In this document: positions 54,360-64,000 of the stretch, piece by piece
How the letters are laid out: each line of letters begins with the position of its first letter
Numbering within the stretch: the stretch's first letter is position 1
Source: Lepidostoma basale
Taxonomy: Eukaryota; Arthropoda; Insecta; Trichoptera; Lepidostomatidae
Assembly (NCBI GenBank): GCA_022606425.2
Contig: JAHDVF020000729.1
Span: forward strand, 2,170,001-2,234,000
Reading direction: 5' to 3'
DNA length: 64,000 nucleotides
The notes under the pieces: generated by a model
Told to the model about the DNA's origin: nothing
The model's input: only the letters and a program-made list of their open reading frames with translations
Databases searched by the model: none
Made by a program: the position numbers and the translations under genes

Positions 54360-55342
54360 TTCAGTTATGATCAATAGTATTCTTCAGTTATGATACATAG
54401 TATTCTACAGTTTTGATCCATAGTATTCTTCAGTTATGATCCATAGTATTCTTCAGTTGTGATCCATAGTATTCTTCAGTTATTATCTATAATATTCTTC
54501 AGTTGTGATTCATAGGATTCTTCAGTTATGATCCATAGTATTCTTCAGTTGTGATCCATAGTATTCTTCTGGTGTATTGTATAGTATTCTTCAGTTGTGA
54601 TCCATAGTATTCTTCTGTTGTATTGTATAGTATTCTTCAGTTGTGATCCATAGTATTCTTCTGTTATTATCCATAGTATTCTTCAGTTGTGATCCATAGG
54701 ATTCTTCAGTTATGATCCATAGTATTCTTCAGTTGTGATCCATAGTATTCTTGAGTTGTGATTCATAGGATTCTTCAGTTATGATCCATAGTATTCTTCA
54801 GTTGTGATCCATAGTATTCTTCTGGTGTATTGTATAGTATTCTTCAGTTGTGATCCATAGTATTCTTCTGTTGTATTGTATAGTATTCTTCAGTTGTGAT
54901 CCATAGTATTCTTCTGTTATTATCCATAGTATTCTTCAGTTGTGATCCATAGGATTCTTCAGTTATGATCCATAGTATTCTTCAGTTGTGATCCATAGTA
55001 TTCTTCAGTTGTGATCCATAGTATTCTTCTGTTGTATTGTATAGTATTCTTCAGTTGTGATCCATAGTATTTTTTCAGTTATGATCCATAGTATAATTCA
55101 GTTATGATCCATAGTATTCTTCAGTTATGATCCATTGTATTCTTCAGTTGTAATCCTTAGTATTCTTCAGTTATGATCCATAGTATAATTCAATTATGAT
55201 CCATAGTATTCTTCAGTTGTAATCCATAGTATTCTTCAGTTATGATCCATAGTATTCTTCAGTTATGATCCATAGTATAATTCAGTTATGATCCATAGTA
55301 TTCTTCAGTTGTGATCCATAGTATTCGTCAATTGTGACCCAT
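54360..55342. repeat. 23-bp minisatellite with 253-bp higher-order repeat
   Basis: About 43 copies of TTCAGTTRTGATCCATAGTATTC. Variant units (CTGGTGTATTGTATAG, CTGTTGTATTGTATAG, CATAGGATTC) recur in the same order 253 bp apart (for example GGTGTATTGT at 54571 and 54824), which is 11 units. The array ends at a LINE-D 3' end. Confidence 0.92.
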
Positions 55343-55427
55343 TGACAGCTGGGAATCTACCTCACAAGAGGAGCAACACTCTGGAGAACAGACCACATAG
55401 GTCTACGACAAGGAAGAAGAAGAAGAA
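55343..55427 (+). mobile_element. LINE-D 3' end, GAA tail
   Basis: GACAGCTGGGAATCTACCTC, GGAGCAACACTCTGGAGAAC, GGTCTACGACAAGGAAGAAG then (AAG)n. It is the reverse of the left edge of 56650-57110. Confidence 0.65.
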
Positions 55428-55710
55428 AACTAACTAAATAACCATCAAGTAATCTCTTCGAAGGGGAATGTAAAACTACTGAACTGCTACACTGATCGTT
55501 CCTGACATACTTCTTTTACTTTCTCAAAACTCATACATCGTGTTACGCATCATGGACGTCGATTTATCCGATCTTCGCGTGGCCGACATTTAATAATTTA
55601 GATTTATTTGATTGTGACACGTTTTACTTGGACTTCAACTATTTCTAATTCCGTTTGCGTCATTTACATATACTTACTTTAGTATTATTTCTTCAATCAT
55701 TCTTTCATAC
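55428..55710 (-). mobile_element. LINE-A 3' end, eroded
   Basis: AACTAACTAAATAACCATCA, TCTTCGAAGGGGAATG, and complements of CM..EK and GRPRKTW-type segments, with many changes. Confidence 0.6.
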
Positions 55711-55719
55711 CACAGAACA

Positions 55720-56460
55720 AGACTGGGAGGTCTCTGTTGCATAGTACCTATTTCAGGTCATTTCTATTCGTGTTCTTATACACTGATTGTGGTTCCATTC
55801 ATCGTTCAGCCAACTTGAATTATATAATTTTAAAAAATAATGATCACAACCGCTGTAACACCACTTTGAACCTTGGCCTCCTCCCGTTGCCCACATTCTT
55901 CAATTCGTAACACCAATCATTCTAAGATACTTCTTCATGCTATCTGGTCATTTGTAGAAGATCAATTTTATAATTCGGTTTTCTTCCATTTATTAGAGAT
56001 TTCCCAACCACCTCAGGAGATACTTTTTTATAAACTTTACTATGTTGTGACTTTTCAACTCAACCTTATTCTCTACACTCCATGTTTACAAATAGCTCCA
56101 GAGATTTTCCTCCTTAACTTCCTGTCAAAGACCAGCAACCTATTTTAATCCCTCTTGCTTAGCACATAATAATCTGCACCATACACACAAGTGGTGGTCG
56201 TTGCAATGTTATGTATAATAGTAAAATAATAAATTAACAATTTCAGATGTTCCCGTTATTTCATAACCATTGTCAGTTATTTTGTCAATGTGGTTAATAC
56301 GACAGACTTTAATAGACGTCTTTAAGCAACTTATTTGGATCTTCTCTGTTTGAATGTTTCGTACCAATAATTATTTTAAAAAATAATTATTTAAATTGTA
56401 TAATAAAATTCAAATAAATATACTCATATATTTTAATAACAACTTTTTATACAGGAAATA
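55720..56460. other. intergenic, no recognised gene
   Basis: A 91-codon frame at 55873-56148 shows no motif I recognise, and base composition is repeat-like. No promoter or splice pattern supports a gene. Confidence 0.35.
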
Positions 56461-56465
56461 AACGT

Positions 56466-56650
56466 TGACCTTCGTGGCAGAGTGGTAAGAGCTCTGACTT
56501 CCATACCGAAGGTCCCGGGTTCGATTCCCGGCGAGGGCAGCGTGATTGTCATACTGTCATTGGTCTGGTGTAGAATACACGTGCCAATAATATGGCGATA
56601 GATTAGCTACCTATCATATGTCATGAGAACCAATTTATTAGCTAAAAAAT
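56466..56650 (+). mobile_element. tRNA-derived SINE, intact head
   Basis: Clean head: GACCTTCGTGGCAGAGTGGT (A box TGGCAGAGTGG) and GGTTCGATTCCCGG (B box), then the body to CATGAGAACCAATTTATTAG. The 3' module is cut at the LINE-D border. It is the best-preserved RNA polymerase III promoter in the family here. Confidence 0.88.
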
Positions 56651-57110
56651 GAATTCTTCTTCTTCTTCTTCCTTATTGTAGATCTATGTGGTCTTTTCTT
56701 TAGAGAGTTGCTCCTCCTGTGAGATAGATTCCCAGCTGTCCTTCCATCTTTTTGGAGGTCTTCCACGAGGACGAGTCCCATGAGGCTGATTATGCAACGC
56801 AACATAGGGGAGTCTAGTGGTGTGCATTCTTTGAACATGCCCGTACCAGTCCCATTCTCGCTGTCTGCTCCATCTGATAATATCCTCAACCTTACAAATC
56901 TCTCATATTCTGGTGTTCCTCACGCGATCTCTCAGCGTCTTGTCTGCTATCGTCCTCGGTGTCATCATCTCGGAAGTCCTTAAAACTTGCTTGGTCCTTA
57001 CTGTGTCTGCCCTTGTTTCGACGCCATATGTTATTATCGGTCTTACGCATGCTTTATAGATTCTCATCTTACTCTTAATGGCCATGTCTTTGTTTTTCCA
57101 TATTGTGGAT
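56650..57110 (-). mobile_element. LINE-D (RTE-like) C-terminus, GAA tail
   Basis: Reverse frames: MRIYKACVRPIITYGVETRA, DTVRTKQVLRTSEM, ADKTLRDRVRNTRI, then in another frame REWDWYGHVQRM, RPRGRPPKRWKDSWESI. The tail is (TTC)n on the + strand at 56651-56667. It is the longest LINE-D piece in the window. Confidence 0.82.
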
Positions 57111-57129
57111 TTTAGAACGTATGATAATA

Positions 57130-57450
57130 TTCAAATAAATAACACACAAATAATACACATATATTTTAATAACAACTTTTTATATAGTAATGTAATACAA
57201 CAATTTCAAAGTGTTTTTAATTGTAAGAACGACAATATATATAAATGCTTATAAAAAACAACAGAAGAAATATATAATATTAGTATGATGATCAAACATT
57301 TTTTGCTGTGGAATTTTAATAATAATGTTATAGATCATATTTATCGTAAGTACTAAAATAAAAGTTGTTATTTTTTTGTTTTGATCCTTTATTACGTTTC
57401 TTGCTTATGAACCATTTGGGAATTATTTTAAGCAATCCATTGTTGTTGCA
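57130..57450. other. AT-rich intergenic stretch
   Basis: No gene or clear repeat seen. The segment AATACACATATATTTTAATA repeats the flank at ~56430, suggesting that 56440-57120 (SINE plus LINE-D) was inserted into or duplicated with one AT-rich repeat. Confidence 0.35.
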
Positions 57451-57640
57451 AAAACACTTTGATATTTCAACATTATTAACAGTTTAAAGAAATAATAACT
57501 CTGTTATAAATATCACAATTGATTATATTTTATCGCCACAACTGTTTCACTAACCGATGTTAGCATCGTCAGGTCTTACAATCAACTGGTCTTAAAAGAC
57601 TTGGCGATGCTAACGTCGGTTAGCGAAACAGTTGAGGACC
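57450..57640. mobile_element. Penelope-like terminal repeats, head to head
   Basis: Minus motif at 57538-57572: CTGACGA, hairpin TGCTAAC/GTTAG, GAAA, ACAGTTGT, with G instead of H at the cleavage position. A plus partial motif (GGCGATGCTAACGTCGG, GCGAAACAGTTG) follows at ~57601-57633. The arms form an imperfect palindrome. Both cores are damaged. Confidence 0.5.
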
Positions 57641-57876
57641 TTCGTGGCCGAGTGGTAAGTGCATTGACTGCCACCACGAAGGTAGTGTGATTGTCACACT
57701 GTCTTTGGTCTGGTGTAGAATTCACGTGACAATAAAATGGCGATAGATTAGCTACCTATCGCATGTCATGATAATGGCTGTGATAGCTATAATACTCTTT
57801 ACATCGATTTGGCTCATGCTGTCATGATGTAAAGAGCGATTCAACAAAATAATAATAATGAATAAATAAAAACATC
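57638..57876 (+). mobile_element. tRNA-derived SINE, 3' type A, full length
   Basis: GGACCTTCGTGGCCGAGTGG head (the B-box segment is deleted), body GGTCTGGTGTAGAATTCACG, then the complete type-A module (ATCGATTTGGCTCATGCTGT, GAGCGATTCAAC) and an AATAAT tail. Confidence 0.85.
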
Positions 57877-57974
57877 TTCATGTGTCTTCATGTGTCCATG
57901 TGTCCCGCTGTAGCGACAAAATGTTATCAATTGTGATATACATAACAGAGTTTATGGAACGTTGGTGGAACCAG

Positions 57975-60900
57975 CTAATTTTCCAAAGGTTCCAAACGAA
58001 CCCACATTCCATTAGCAGCTTTTAGGAGAAAAGCTTCCTTGTCGATGGTGAATGGCATTTTAGTCTTTTCGGATGGAAGGATCTTGAAATGCCTTAGAAG
58101 ATACAATAAGTAGGACTTTGTAGTTAACATCGCAAACCGCATTCCTGAAAATAATCAATTTAAAAATAATAGACATAAGTACATTTTAATTTTAGATTTA
58201 ATCAAAAAGTCTTATTGGAAACAAAAATATGTCCTTGAAAGCAAAAAAATACCGTTCACAATGAAGTTTTAGTACCAACTCTTATGTATGGAAGTGAAGC
58301 ATGAAACTGGCAGAAGAAGGGTGAGAAAAAAATGCAATAAAGACTGCAATGCATCCATTAGACGTGAGTATTGTAAAACGATGTATAACATAATTTCAAA
58401 AACTGATATAAGGAAGGAAGAATGGATTATGAACAAAATTATGAAAATATCACTTCGTTGATTTGGACATATGAAACAGATGGATGAAGAAAGAATGGTT
58501 AAAGAATGATGTGAATGGAGTACGGAGTCGTGGGAGACCGAGTAAAATTTGACATGACAATTTTAAAGGTCGGCCATATAAGAAGTCGGAAGAATCGACG
58601 TGCGTGTATGACTCGCTGTATGAATTTGGAGGAATCTAAGCAGGGTCGAGTAGTGTGGCGGTTCATTTTCTCTGCATACACGTTACTGAGTAGTTTTGAA
58701 TGTATGAAACGCATGGATTAGGAAAAAATGGTTAAGATAGCATAAGTTTACGATGCGAATAGAGTTCGAATTCGAAGGAGACCCAAAAATTGCATTGGAA
58801 TGTAAATACAAATTGATTATATTTAAAGCTTGTGCTAAAAGTGGGAAAATTTGACGTATATACGAGTATACCTATATAATAATATAATGATATGCTCTGT
58901 TTTTGTAGATGAATAAGGTGGTAAAATCTCTCTGTCAGCTTCATCGAAAAAAAACGTTATGATTTGTATTTTAAAACAAATATTAAAATACAAAACTTCG
59001 CGTGATAATAATTAATAGATCCATGTTATTAATAAGCCTTGGAGAGAGATATGGTGATAGAAAAAAAACTCGCAGACATCGTCCACCGTATAGCGACTCT
59101 AAAATGGCATCGGGCAGATCAAGAAGCCAGAAGCTCGGAAGAAAAATGGACAAGAAAACTGCTGACTTGGAGATCATGGCCCACAAACAGAAGTCCAAGG
59201 TGGAGTACGGTGGAAGGACGACCTGAACCGACACGTCAGCATAAGACAGAGTGGCATGGAAGTGAATGGAGAAGGCTTTTGTCCAGGAATGGGTGGAAAT
59301 AGGCTGAGAGGAAAATAATTATTAATTTTTGTAGTTCTGCAATAAGTGGACACGGAGTTTCTTACCTATGCAATATCGAGGTCCTAAACCAAACGGCAAA
59401 TATAATTCGTTGGAACTTTTATTTTTTTCTTCTGGAGAAAACCTTTCCGGATCGAATGTATCCGGATATGGGTAGTATTCAGGGTCTCTCATTATACCGG
59501 CTGCAGGAATCATTACAACATCTCCCACGTTTAAAGAGATGTCGCTGTCGGGGAACTTGTATTCTTTGGTGCAGGTTCTTTCTAGTCTGTGCACAGGCGG
59601 GTACATTCTCATTGTTTCTGTAAATATCAAAAAATTGTTATGCCAAACACATGGCGGCCTTCGTGACAGAGTAGCAACACTGCCACACCGAAGGTTCCGG
59701 GTTCGATTCCCACGATGACAGTATGAAAAAAAATCACACTGTCGTTGGTCTGGTAGAATCCATGAGACAATTAAAATGGCGTTAGATTAGATACACATCT
59801 CATGAGAATTAATAGTTAAAAAAAATTAACAGTAATTGGGTTCAAATAACCAGTTGTAAATAAAATTGTGGAAAGCATCGGGAGGCTTAGAGTTGTTGAA
59901 GTGCTGTGTCTGGTCTGTATTACTCTATGGCTCGGAGACTTGAACCCTGAAAGCGCACACTACGAACCGGTTGGAAACATTCGAGATGTGGTTGCACAGG
60001 AAAATGCTTCGCATACCGTGGACAGATTTCGTCAGCAATTTGGAGGTTTTGAGGAGAGCCAATTGTAGTACACAACTGCTAAAGGACGTTAAGGTCCGTA
60101 AGATTTCATATCTGGGTCACATTCTGCGGGGCGATAAATACAGTTTGCTCCAACTAATACTGATAGGAAAAATTGAGGAGCAGCATGGTCCTGGTAGAAG
60201 GCAAACGTCTTGGCTGTGCAACATAAGAGACTGGACCGGGATGAGACATGTGGGGGAGCTGTTTCGGGTTGCGCAAGATAGAGAAGCCTTCGCCGGAGTG
60301 ATTGCCAACGTCAGGGGGACCTGATACGGCACGCGAAGAAGAATCGGGAGACTACCACTTTTAAAGGTCCAAGTATCAACAAAAATGTTACACTTTGCTG
60401 CAAACCAACTCCCATGATTGAAACTAAAAACATTTTTTCGTTAATGCTTCCCTCGCCAGGAATAATCTATTACCAATTATAGCTTTCCATTAGGTTTGTC
60501 TGAATGCATGAATGAAAAAAATAATTGAAAATCTATTTTTTTGACGAAAAGACTCAGATTCTTCTACGCTTAAATTTGAAACACTGTTGTTCTATCCCGT
60601 TTATAATATTTTTTAAATTTTTATGACATTGTCATGTCAACTGTTTCGCCAACCAATGTTCACATTATTGCGTATTATAATATTATCAGCTATGATTTCG
60701 GTTGTTTGTTTCATCTGATGCTGCCAACGAAGTAGATGTTGCGATAATTTCACAAAAAATATATTAATAAATTGTGTAGGGAGTATTTCAAATGAAACAG
60801 TTGAAAAAGTGTTTGATGGCCACATAGATTATTTATTTTAATGTGTTCGGTAATGTTTAATGTTTCGATTGAAGTTTGAAGTTTGAAGTTGCTCAAGTAT

Positions 60901-63900
60901 TATTCAATTATTTAAATCATTGCGCATTTCAAATAACTTTCGTAGATAATCGAAGAAATTTCATCTCGCTCTCTTGTATTCAAAATAAAATTCTACTATT
61001 CTTTCTTAACCGCCCTACCTCCAGGTAACTTTCCGAGAAATATGCAAAAAAATCACGGTTTTATTAAATAAATTTTATTATATATTAGTTTATTTTTTTA
61101 AATTACGAAACGTCAAAAACTCGTTCCCACATTTCGCATGCCCTTTGTAAAACGACCATACTTGTGAAGACTTGTATTCAAGTGCTGTAGGCACACGCGT
61201 GTATCCGTAAAGGTTTGTATATTTTAGGTACATTACTTTTTCTCAGGCGCGTACGTGATACGGGATTGTGCAGAATGGTACAGTAAAATTGTGCGTATCA
61301 CGTACGTTCATATGCATAGGGCAGTTAAAAAAAAAGTTTTTGCCTATTCATAATTTAAAAAATAAGTATTAAATAATTAATTTTATTGGAGAGTTACATA
61401 AGATATGTGCGTGTTATATTTTATTATTTAGTTAGAAAAGTACACTTGCCCAATAAAACTTGTTCCAAGAGAGGTATTTCATTAACCAGTTCGTGGTATG
61501 GGCGATCCTGCCCTGTATGCATCACTGCCAGAATCTCACTTCGAAGCCGGTCCTGGAGCTCCGGCATGTGCGCGAGAACGGTGCAAGCGAAGCTTAGTAC
61601 ACTGCTGGATGTTTCGAAACCGGCTATGAAGAATACCAGGGCTTGACCCTGCATTACCATATCACTGAGTACTGAAAATATGATGTTGTATAAACGGATG
61701 TAAATAAATAATATTATAACTAAATGGGGGGAGTAAGGGCCATGCTACGCTGGAGGATTGATCTGATCCCAAGTACCTATTCACACCTCCTCGACTTTGG
61801 TCTCCCCTGGAAACTATGCGAAATGTTAGAGATCGAGTATGAATAACCTCGGTGGATAATATTGATGCATAGGCTAACGTGGAAGGACACCTCGCCAACC
61901 CATCTGGCAAGCGTGGCGTTATAATGCCAACCACCCCCCGTATGACATGTCATACATGGAGAAGTATGGGGGAGGCCTATATCCAGCAGTGGACGACAAC
62001 GGCTGTTAAAGAAGAAGAAAGAATGTTATATTTAATTCAAAAATAAAATATGTGACCTCTGCCAAATATTTGCAAAAAATTGTAATCTAAAGTTTTTATT
62101 AATATTATCGGAAGTTTATTATTGACACTTAATTGATGCTCCAATCGTTCTTCTCAAGTCTAATGTATTCAGATGAATTATATTGATGCACAAAAACACA
62201 AGCAACTATTACATATCCGATAGTTGGTGCAATAACAGAAATATGAAACACTCGTACTTGGCTCCAGGTGTATTATTTATGAAATAAATGTGTATTATTA
62301 GATAATATACTTTGATTTAATATCACAATAAGATAACGAGCATTAAAATCCATTCCAAACTAAATCGCTTTGTCAGAAAGGTAGGTATCTCCATGTAAGA
62401 TCTATAACCATAATATTGAGAGCTCCTTGAAACGACACATAGTGGGCCAAAACTTCCACCACAATGATAAAATAATATAATGGATCTGGACAATCTCTAC
62501 AAAACTAATTTGCTCTTGACATAAATAATAAGAAGGAGAAGACACAAAATAATAGATGAGCTATGGAGGATCCAAAAGTAGTTTCTCAGTTACAATTACA
62601 CTAAAAAATATACTGTTTGGGTGGTGTCATTGTTGCAATCGATGATATGAAATATTGAAAAAAATATGTAAAATCACCACAGCTTTGGTTCCAATCGAAT
62701 GGAATCACGGAGACACAATGTCTCTGTCCGGGATAAAGTTATTATTCACAACCCTAGGTTATTACAACTTGTTAGCACTTATGAGTTATTCAGAATAAAA
62801 AAGTTTACTTTTCATACTTTTTTCGCCAGAATTAACATCCTCCTTTTGTGATGCATCTACCAACATCTGAATGAAGTCATCTCGCCTATAAATATTACGC
62901 CTACATAAGTTTTTTAAACAAACCAATTTTAATTATTATAAAAATCAAATGGTACTAAAAAAAGGCATCCTATTTTTCATCATATTATTATCTACATTAT
63001 CTGACCTACCTCAGGGAACCATTATTGGTCCACTTTATTAAATAATTAATTTCAACCATTTCTGTTGGTTTTTCATCGTTAACAATTTGGACACAAATAA
63101 TTGTTTTTTTATAAAATGACATACGTTTTTTTTTGTTATATTATATTTGTTATTTTAGATTTGAATAGTTTCGGTGAAAGGATTCACCTAGACAATTGCA
63201 GAGAGCTGCCGAAACCAGTCAAATCCATAAAAACAAATAAAATATAATGAATAAGTATAATAGATGTTTCATAGGCAACAATGAAAAAGAATAAAGTTTT
63301 GTTATTTATTGTTTCGGCATTCACTTTGTGGTAGGACAGGATTAAATTGTAAATAAAACACTTGTTTTTCACCACTTGAGTATTATATTTTACACGACTA
63401 GTTTCGGAAGCTACAGATGCTTCCATGCTGTAGATGCTGTAGATGGAAGCATCTGTAGCTTCCGAAACTAGTCGTGTAAAATATAATACTCAAGTGGTGA
63501 AAAACAAGTGTTTTATTTACAATTGAATAAAGTTTTAATTAGTTTTAAACATATGTTACCTGTTAGACGGATGTTTAATTCTGTTCAACATAATTTTTTT
63601 TAGTAACATTGCATAGATAATGAATGGTGTCTTGATTAAACATGGTTATTGGAAGGTATTTCGTAAATGATGGGCATAAAAAGAAAAATAATATGAAAAT
63701 TGCTCGTTGATACAACGGAATATCCATGAATTTTTCGGCCATCTGTTATAGAAAAGAAAATATCATAACTGTATTATATATAAAATAATTATGTTTTAGC
63801 TATGCTATTTTAATGATACTGGATTCGGAATGATTAAAACAAAAAATTAACTTTTAAGATAGATGGAAATTTGTTGACTAGAACTTTTATTATGTTTTAT

Positions 63901-64000
63901 GGAAGTTATATGTTACGTCAGTGGTTTTACTTGGATTTAATTTATATAAATTAAATAAATAGTGACAAAATGTTTTGCTTTGCGAGGGCATTCTCAAACT
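57975..64000 (-). CDS. cytochrome P450, CYP3 clan (P450-3), 3' part, frameshifted
   Basis: Third array member; exons 1-4 lie beyond the right edge. Exons: 63560-63742 (exon 5), 62818-62885, 61450-61671, 59366-59617, 57975-58144. Motifs: AGFETSS in exon 7, ETMR at the start of exon 8, DPERFSP, FGLGPRYCIG. Exons 7, 8 and 9 have exactly the lengths of P450-2. Exon 5 is 183 nt against 182 in both paralogs, owing to an 8-A run (63594-63601) that shifts the frame and gives a stop. Removing the shift restores a paralog-like end (HPSNR). The intron after exon 7 starts GC (TTGG|GCAAGT). Either a recent pseudogene or a homopolymer sequencing error. Confidence 0.85.
58245..58680 (+). mobile_element. LINE-A copy, 3' tail lost
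   Basis: LVPTLMYGSEA, then IMNKIMK, FGHMKQMDEERMVK, a GVRSRGRPS-like stretch, NRRACMTRCMNLEES, RFIFSAY. It breaks off before the terminal GGGG block. It lies in P450-3 intron 8. Confidence 0.78.
59035..59320 (+). mobile_element. LINE-E-like C-terminus
   Basis: ADIVHRIATLKWHRADQEAR, KWTRKLLTWRSWPTNRSPRW, EWHGSEWRRLLSRNGWK. It fits the RTE-type pattern RI..LKW..H.AR....W...L.W near the C-terminus. It lies in P450-3 intron 8, ending ~45 bp from exon 8. Confidence 0.6.
59654..59873 (+). mobile_element. tRNA-derived SINE, 3' type B
   Basis: Head with B box GGTTCGATTCCC, an eroded body (GTCGTTGGTCTGGTAGAATC) and a type-B end (AACAGTAATTGGGTTCAAAT, CCAGTTGTAAAT). It lies in P450-3 intron 7. Confidence 0.82.
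59876..60345 (+). mobile_element. LINE-C (SYLGHIL family) C-terminus, GAAGAAG tail
   Basis: CCVWSVLLYGSET-type sequence in shifted frames, then 59971-60324: METFEMWLHRKMLRIPWTDF, VKVRKISYLGHILRGDKYSL, GRRQTSWLCNIRDWTGM, GELFRVAQDREAFAGVIANV. It is inserted directly after the type-B SINE. It lies in P450-3 intron 7. Confidence 0.82.
60350..61440. other. P450-3 intron sequence with one strong stem-loop
   Basis: AT-rich, with a short (GAAGTTT)3 run near 60869. The perfect 13-bp inverted repeat CGTACGTGATACG / CGTATCACGTACG (61250-61262, 61294-61306) has a 31-nt loop. No coding content seen. Confidence 0.45.
61700..62025 (+). mobile_element. LINE 3' end of lepidopteran type
   Basis: Ends GGGGGAGGCCTATATCCAGC, AGTGGACGACAACGGCTG, then (AAG)n. 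The phrase 'GCCTATATCCAGCAGTGGACG' closes many LINE copies in moth and butterfly genomes (family knowledge). No long frame survives. It lies in P450-3 intron 6. Confidence 0.7.
62030..62810. other. P450-3 intron, nothing recognised
   Basis: AT-rich with no ORF, inverted repeat or known repeat end that I can support. Confidence 0.4.
63335..63525. repeat. palindrome with hammerhead-like core
   Basis: Same family as 20943-21145. The plus motif at 63437-63473: CTGTAGA, hairpin GGAAGC/GCTTCC, GAAA, palindrome ACTAGT, GUC. The centre has a short CTGTAGATG duplication. A partial motif of the 12108 family (GAGAGCTGCC, GAAACCAGTC) lies just left at 63198-63220. Confidence 0.65.
63840..64000. repeat. 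foldback-family repeat, cut by window edge
   Basis: GACTAGAACTTTTATTATGT, TTTATGGAAGTTATATG, GCTTTGCGAGGGCATTCTC, an eroded arm of the 1380-2170 family. Confidence 0.4.

Noticed and set aside
54360..55342. CRISPR array
   Set aside because: The 23-bp units are tandem without unique spacers and the context is a eukaryotic genome.
56466..56540. Possible genuine tRNA gene (clear A and B boxes)
   Set aside because: The sequence continues into the shared SINE body in all copies, the acceptor stem does not close, and 12 dispersed copies exist. It is a SINE head.

Overview
This window comes from an AT-rich insect nuclear genome. The spliced genes carry many short introns. Several retrotransposon tails, such as the one ending near 62025, resemble repeats common in moths and butterflies, so Lepidoptera is my best guess (inference, not proof). 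Its backbone is a minus-strand tandem array of cytochrome P450 genes of the CYP3 clan (CYP6/CYP9-like). P450-1 (8467-20631) reconstructs as 9 exons and 513 aa. P450-2 (34141-47333) reconstructs as 9 exons and 517 aa. P450-3 (57975 to beyond the right edge) shows exons 9 to 5 and carries a one-base frameshift in exon 5. An isolated, frameshifted copy of exon 2 (50381-50533) is the relic of a fourth gene between P450-2 and P450-3. Exon phases and most exon lengths match between paralogs. All P450 signature motifs (WxxxR, AGFETS, ExxR, FGxGPRxCIG) are present in the two full genes.

The rest is mostly transposable elements, many nested. The commonest is an RTE-like LINE (called LINE-A here), with about 20 5'-truncated copies that end in either (TTAG)n or (TTG)n. 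Twelve copies of a tRNA-derived SINE share a head and body but end in one of two unrelated 3' modules. Three further families of LINE 3' ends, a CR1/Daphne-like reverse transcriptase ORF (12440-14300), a Tigger/Pogo fragment and Harbinger-like MITEs with TWA duplications are also present. Two ~3-kb Transib elements (29467-32423 and 41369-44575) and one Transib-like MITE (46213-46718) all sit in the same 5-bp target CGTCG. Their ends resemble the RAG recombination-signal heptamer, and their transposase remnant is RAG1-like.

The most interesting structural theme is a set of repeats that share the layout CUGANGA, hairpin, GAAA, short palindrome, UH. This is the catalytic core of a hammerhead ribozyme. 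It occurs about 14 times in at least five sequence families, often as large near-perfect palindromes. One copy lies just downstream of a Penelope-like GIY-YIG endonuclease remnant on the same strand, which ties the motifs to Penelope-like elements.

Layout: 1-8450 is repeats only (LINE-A, SINE, Penelope-like remnants). 8467-20631 is P450-1 with TE-filled introns. 20640-34100 is intergenic with palindromes, Tigger and Transib copy 1. 34141-47333 is P450-2, with Transib copy 2 in intron 3. 47400-57950 is intergenic with hammerhead repeats, the exon-2 relic and a 1-kb 23-bp minisatellite. 57975-64000 is the 3' half of P450-3. I saw no genuine tRNA, rRNA, CRISPR or bacterial-type feature.
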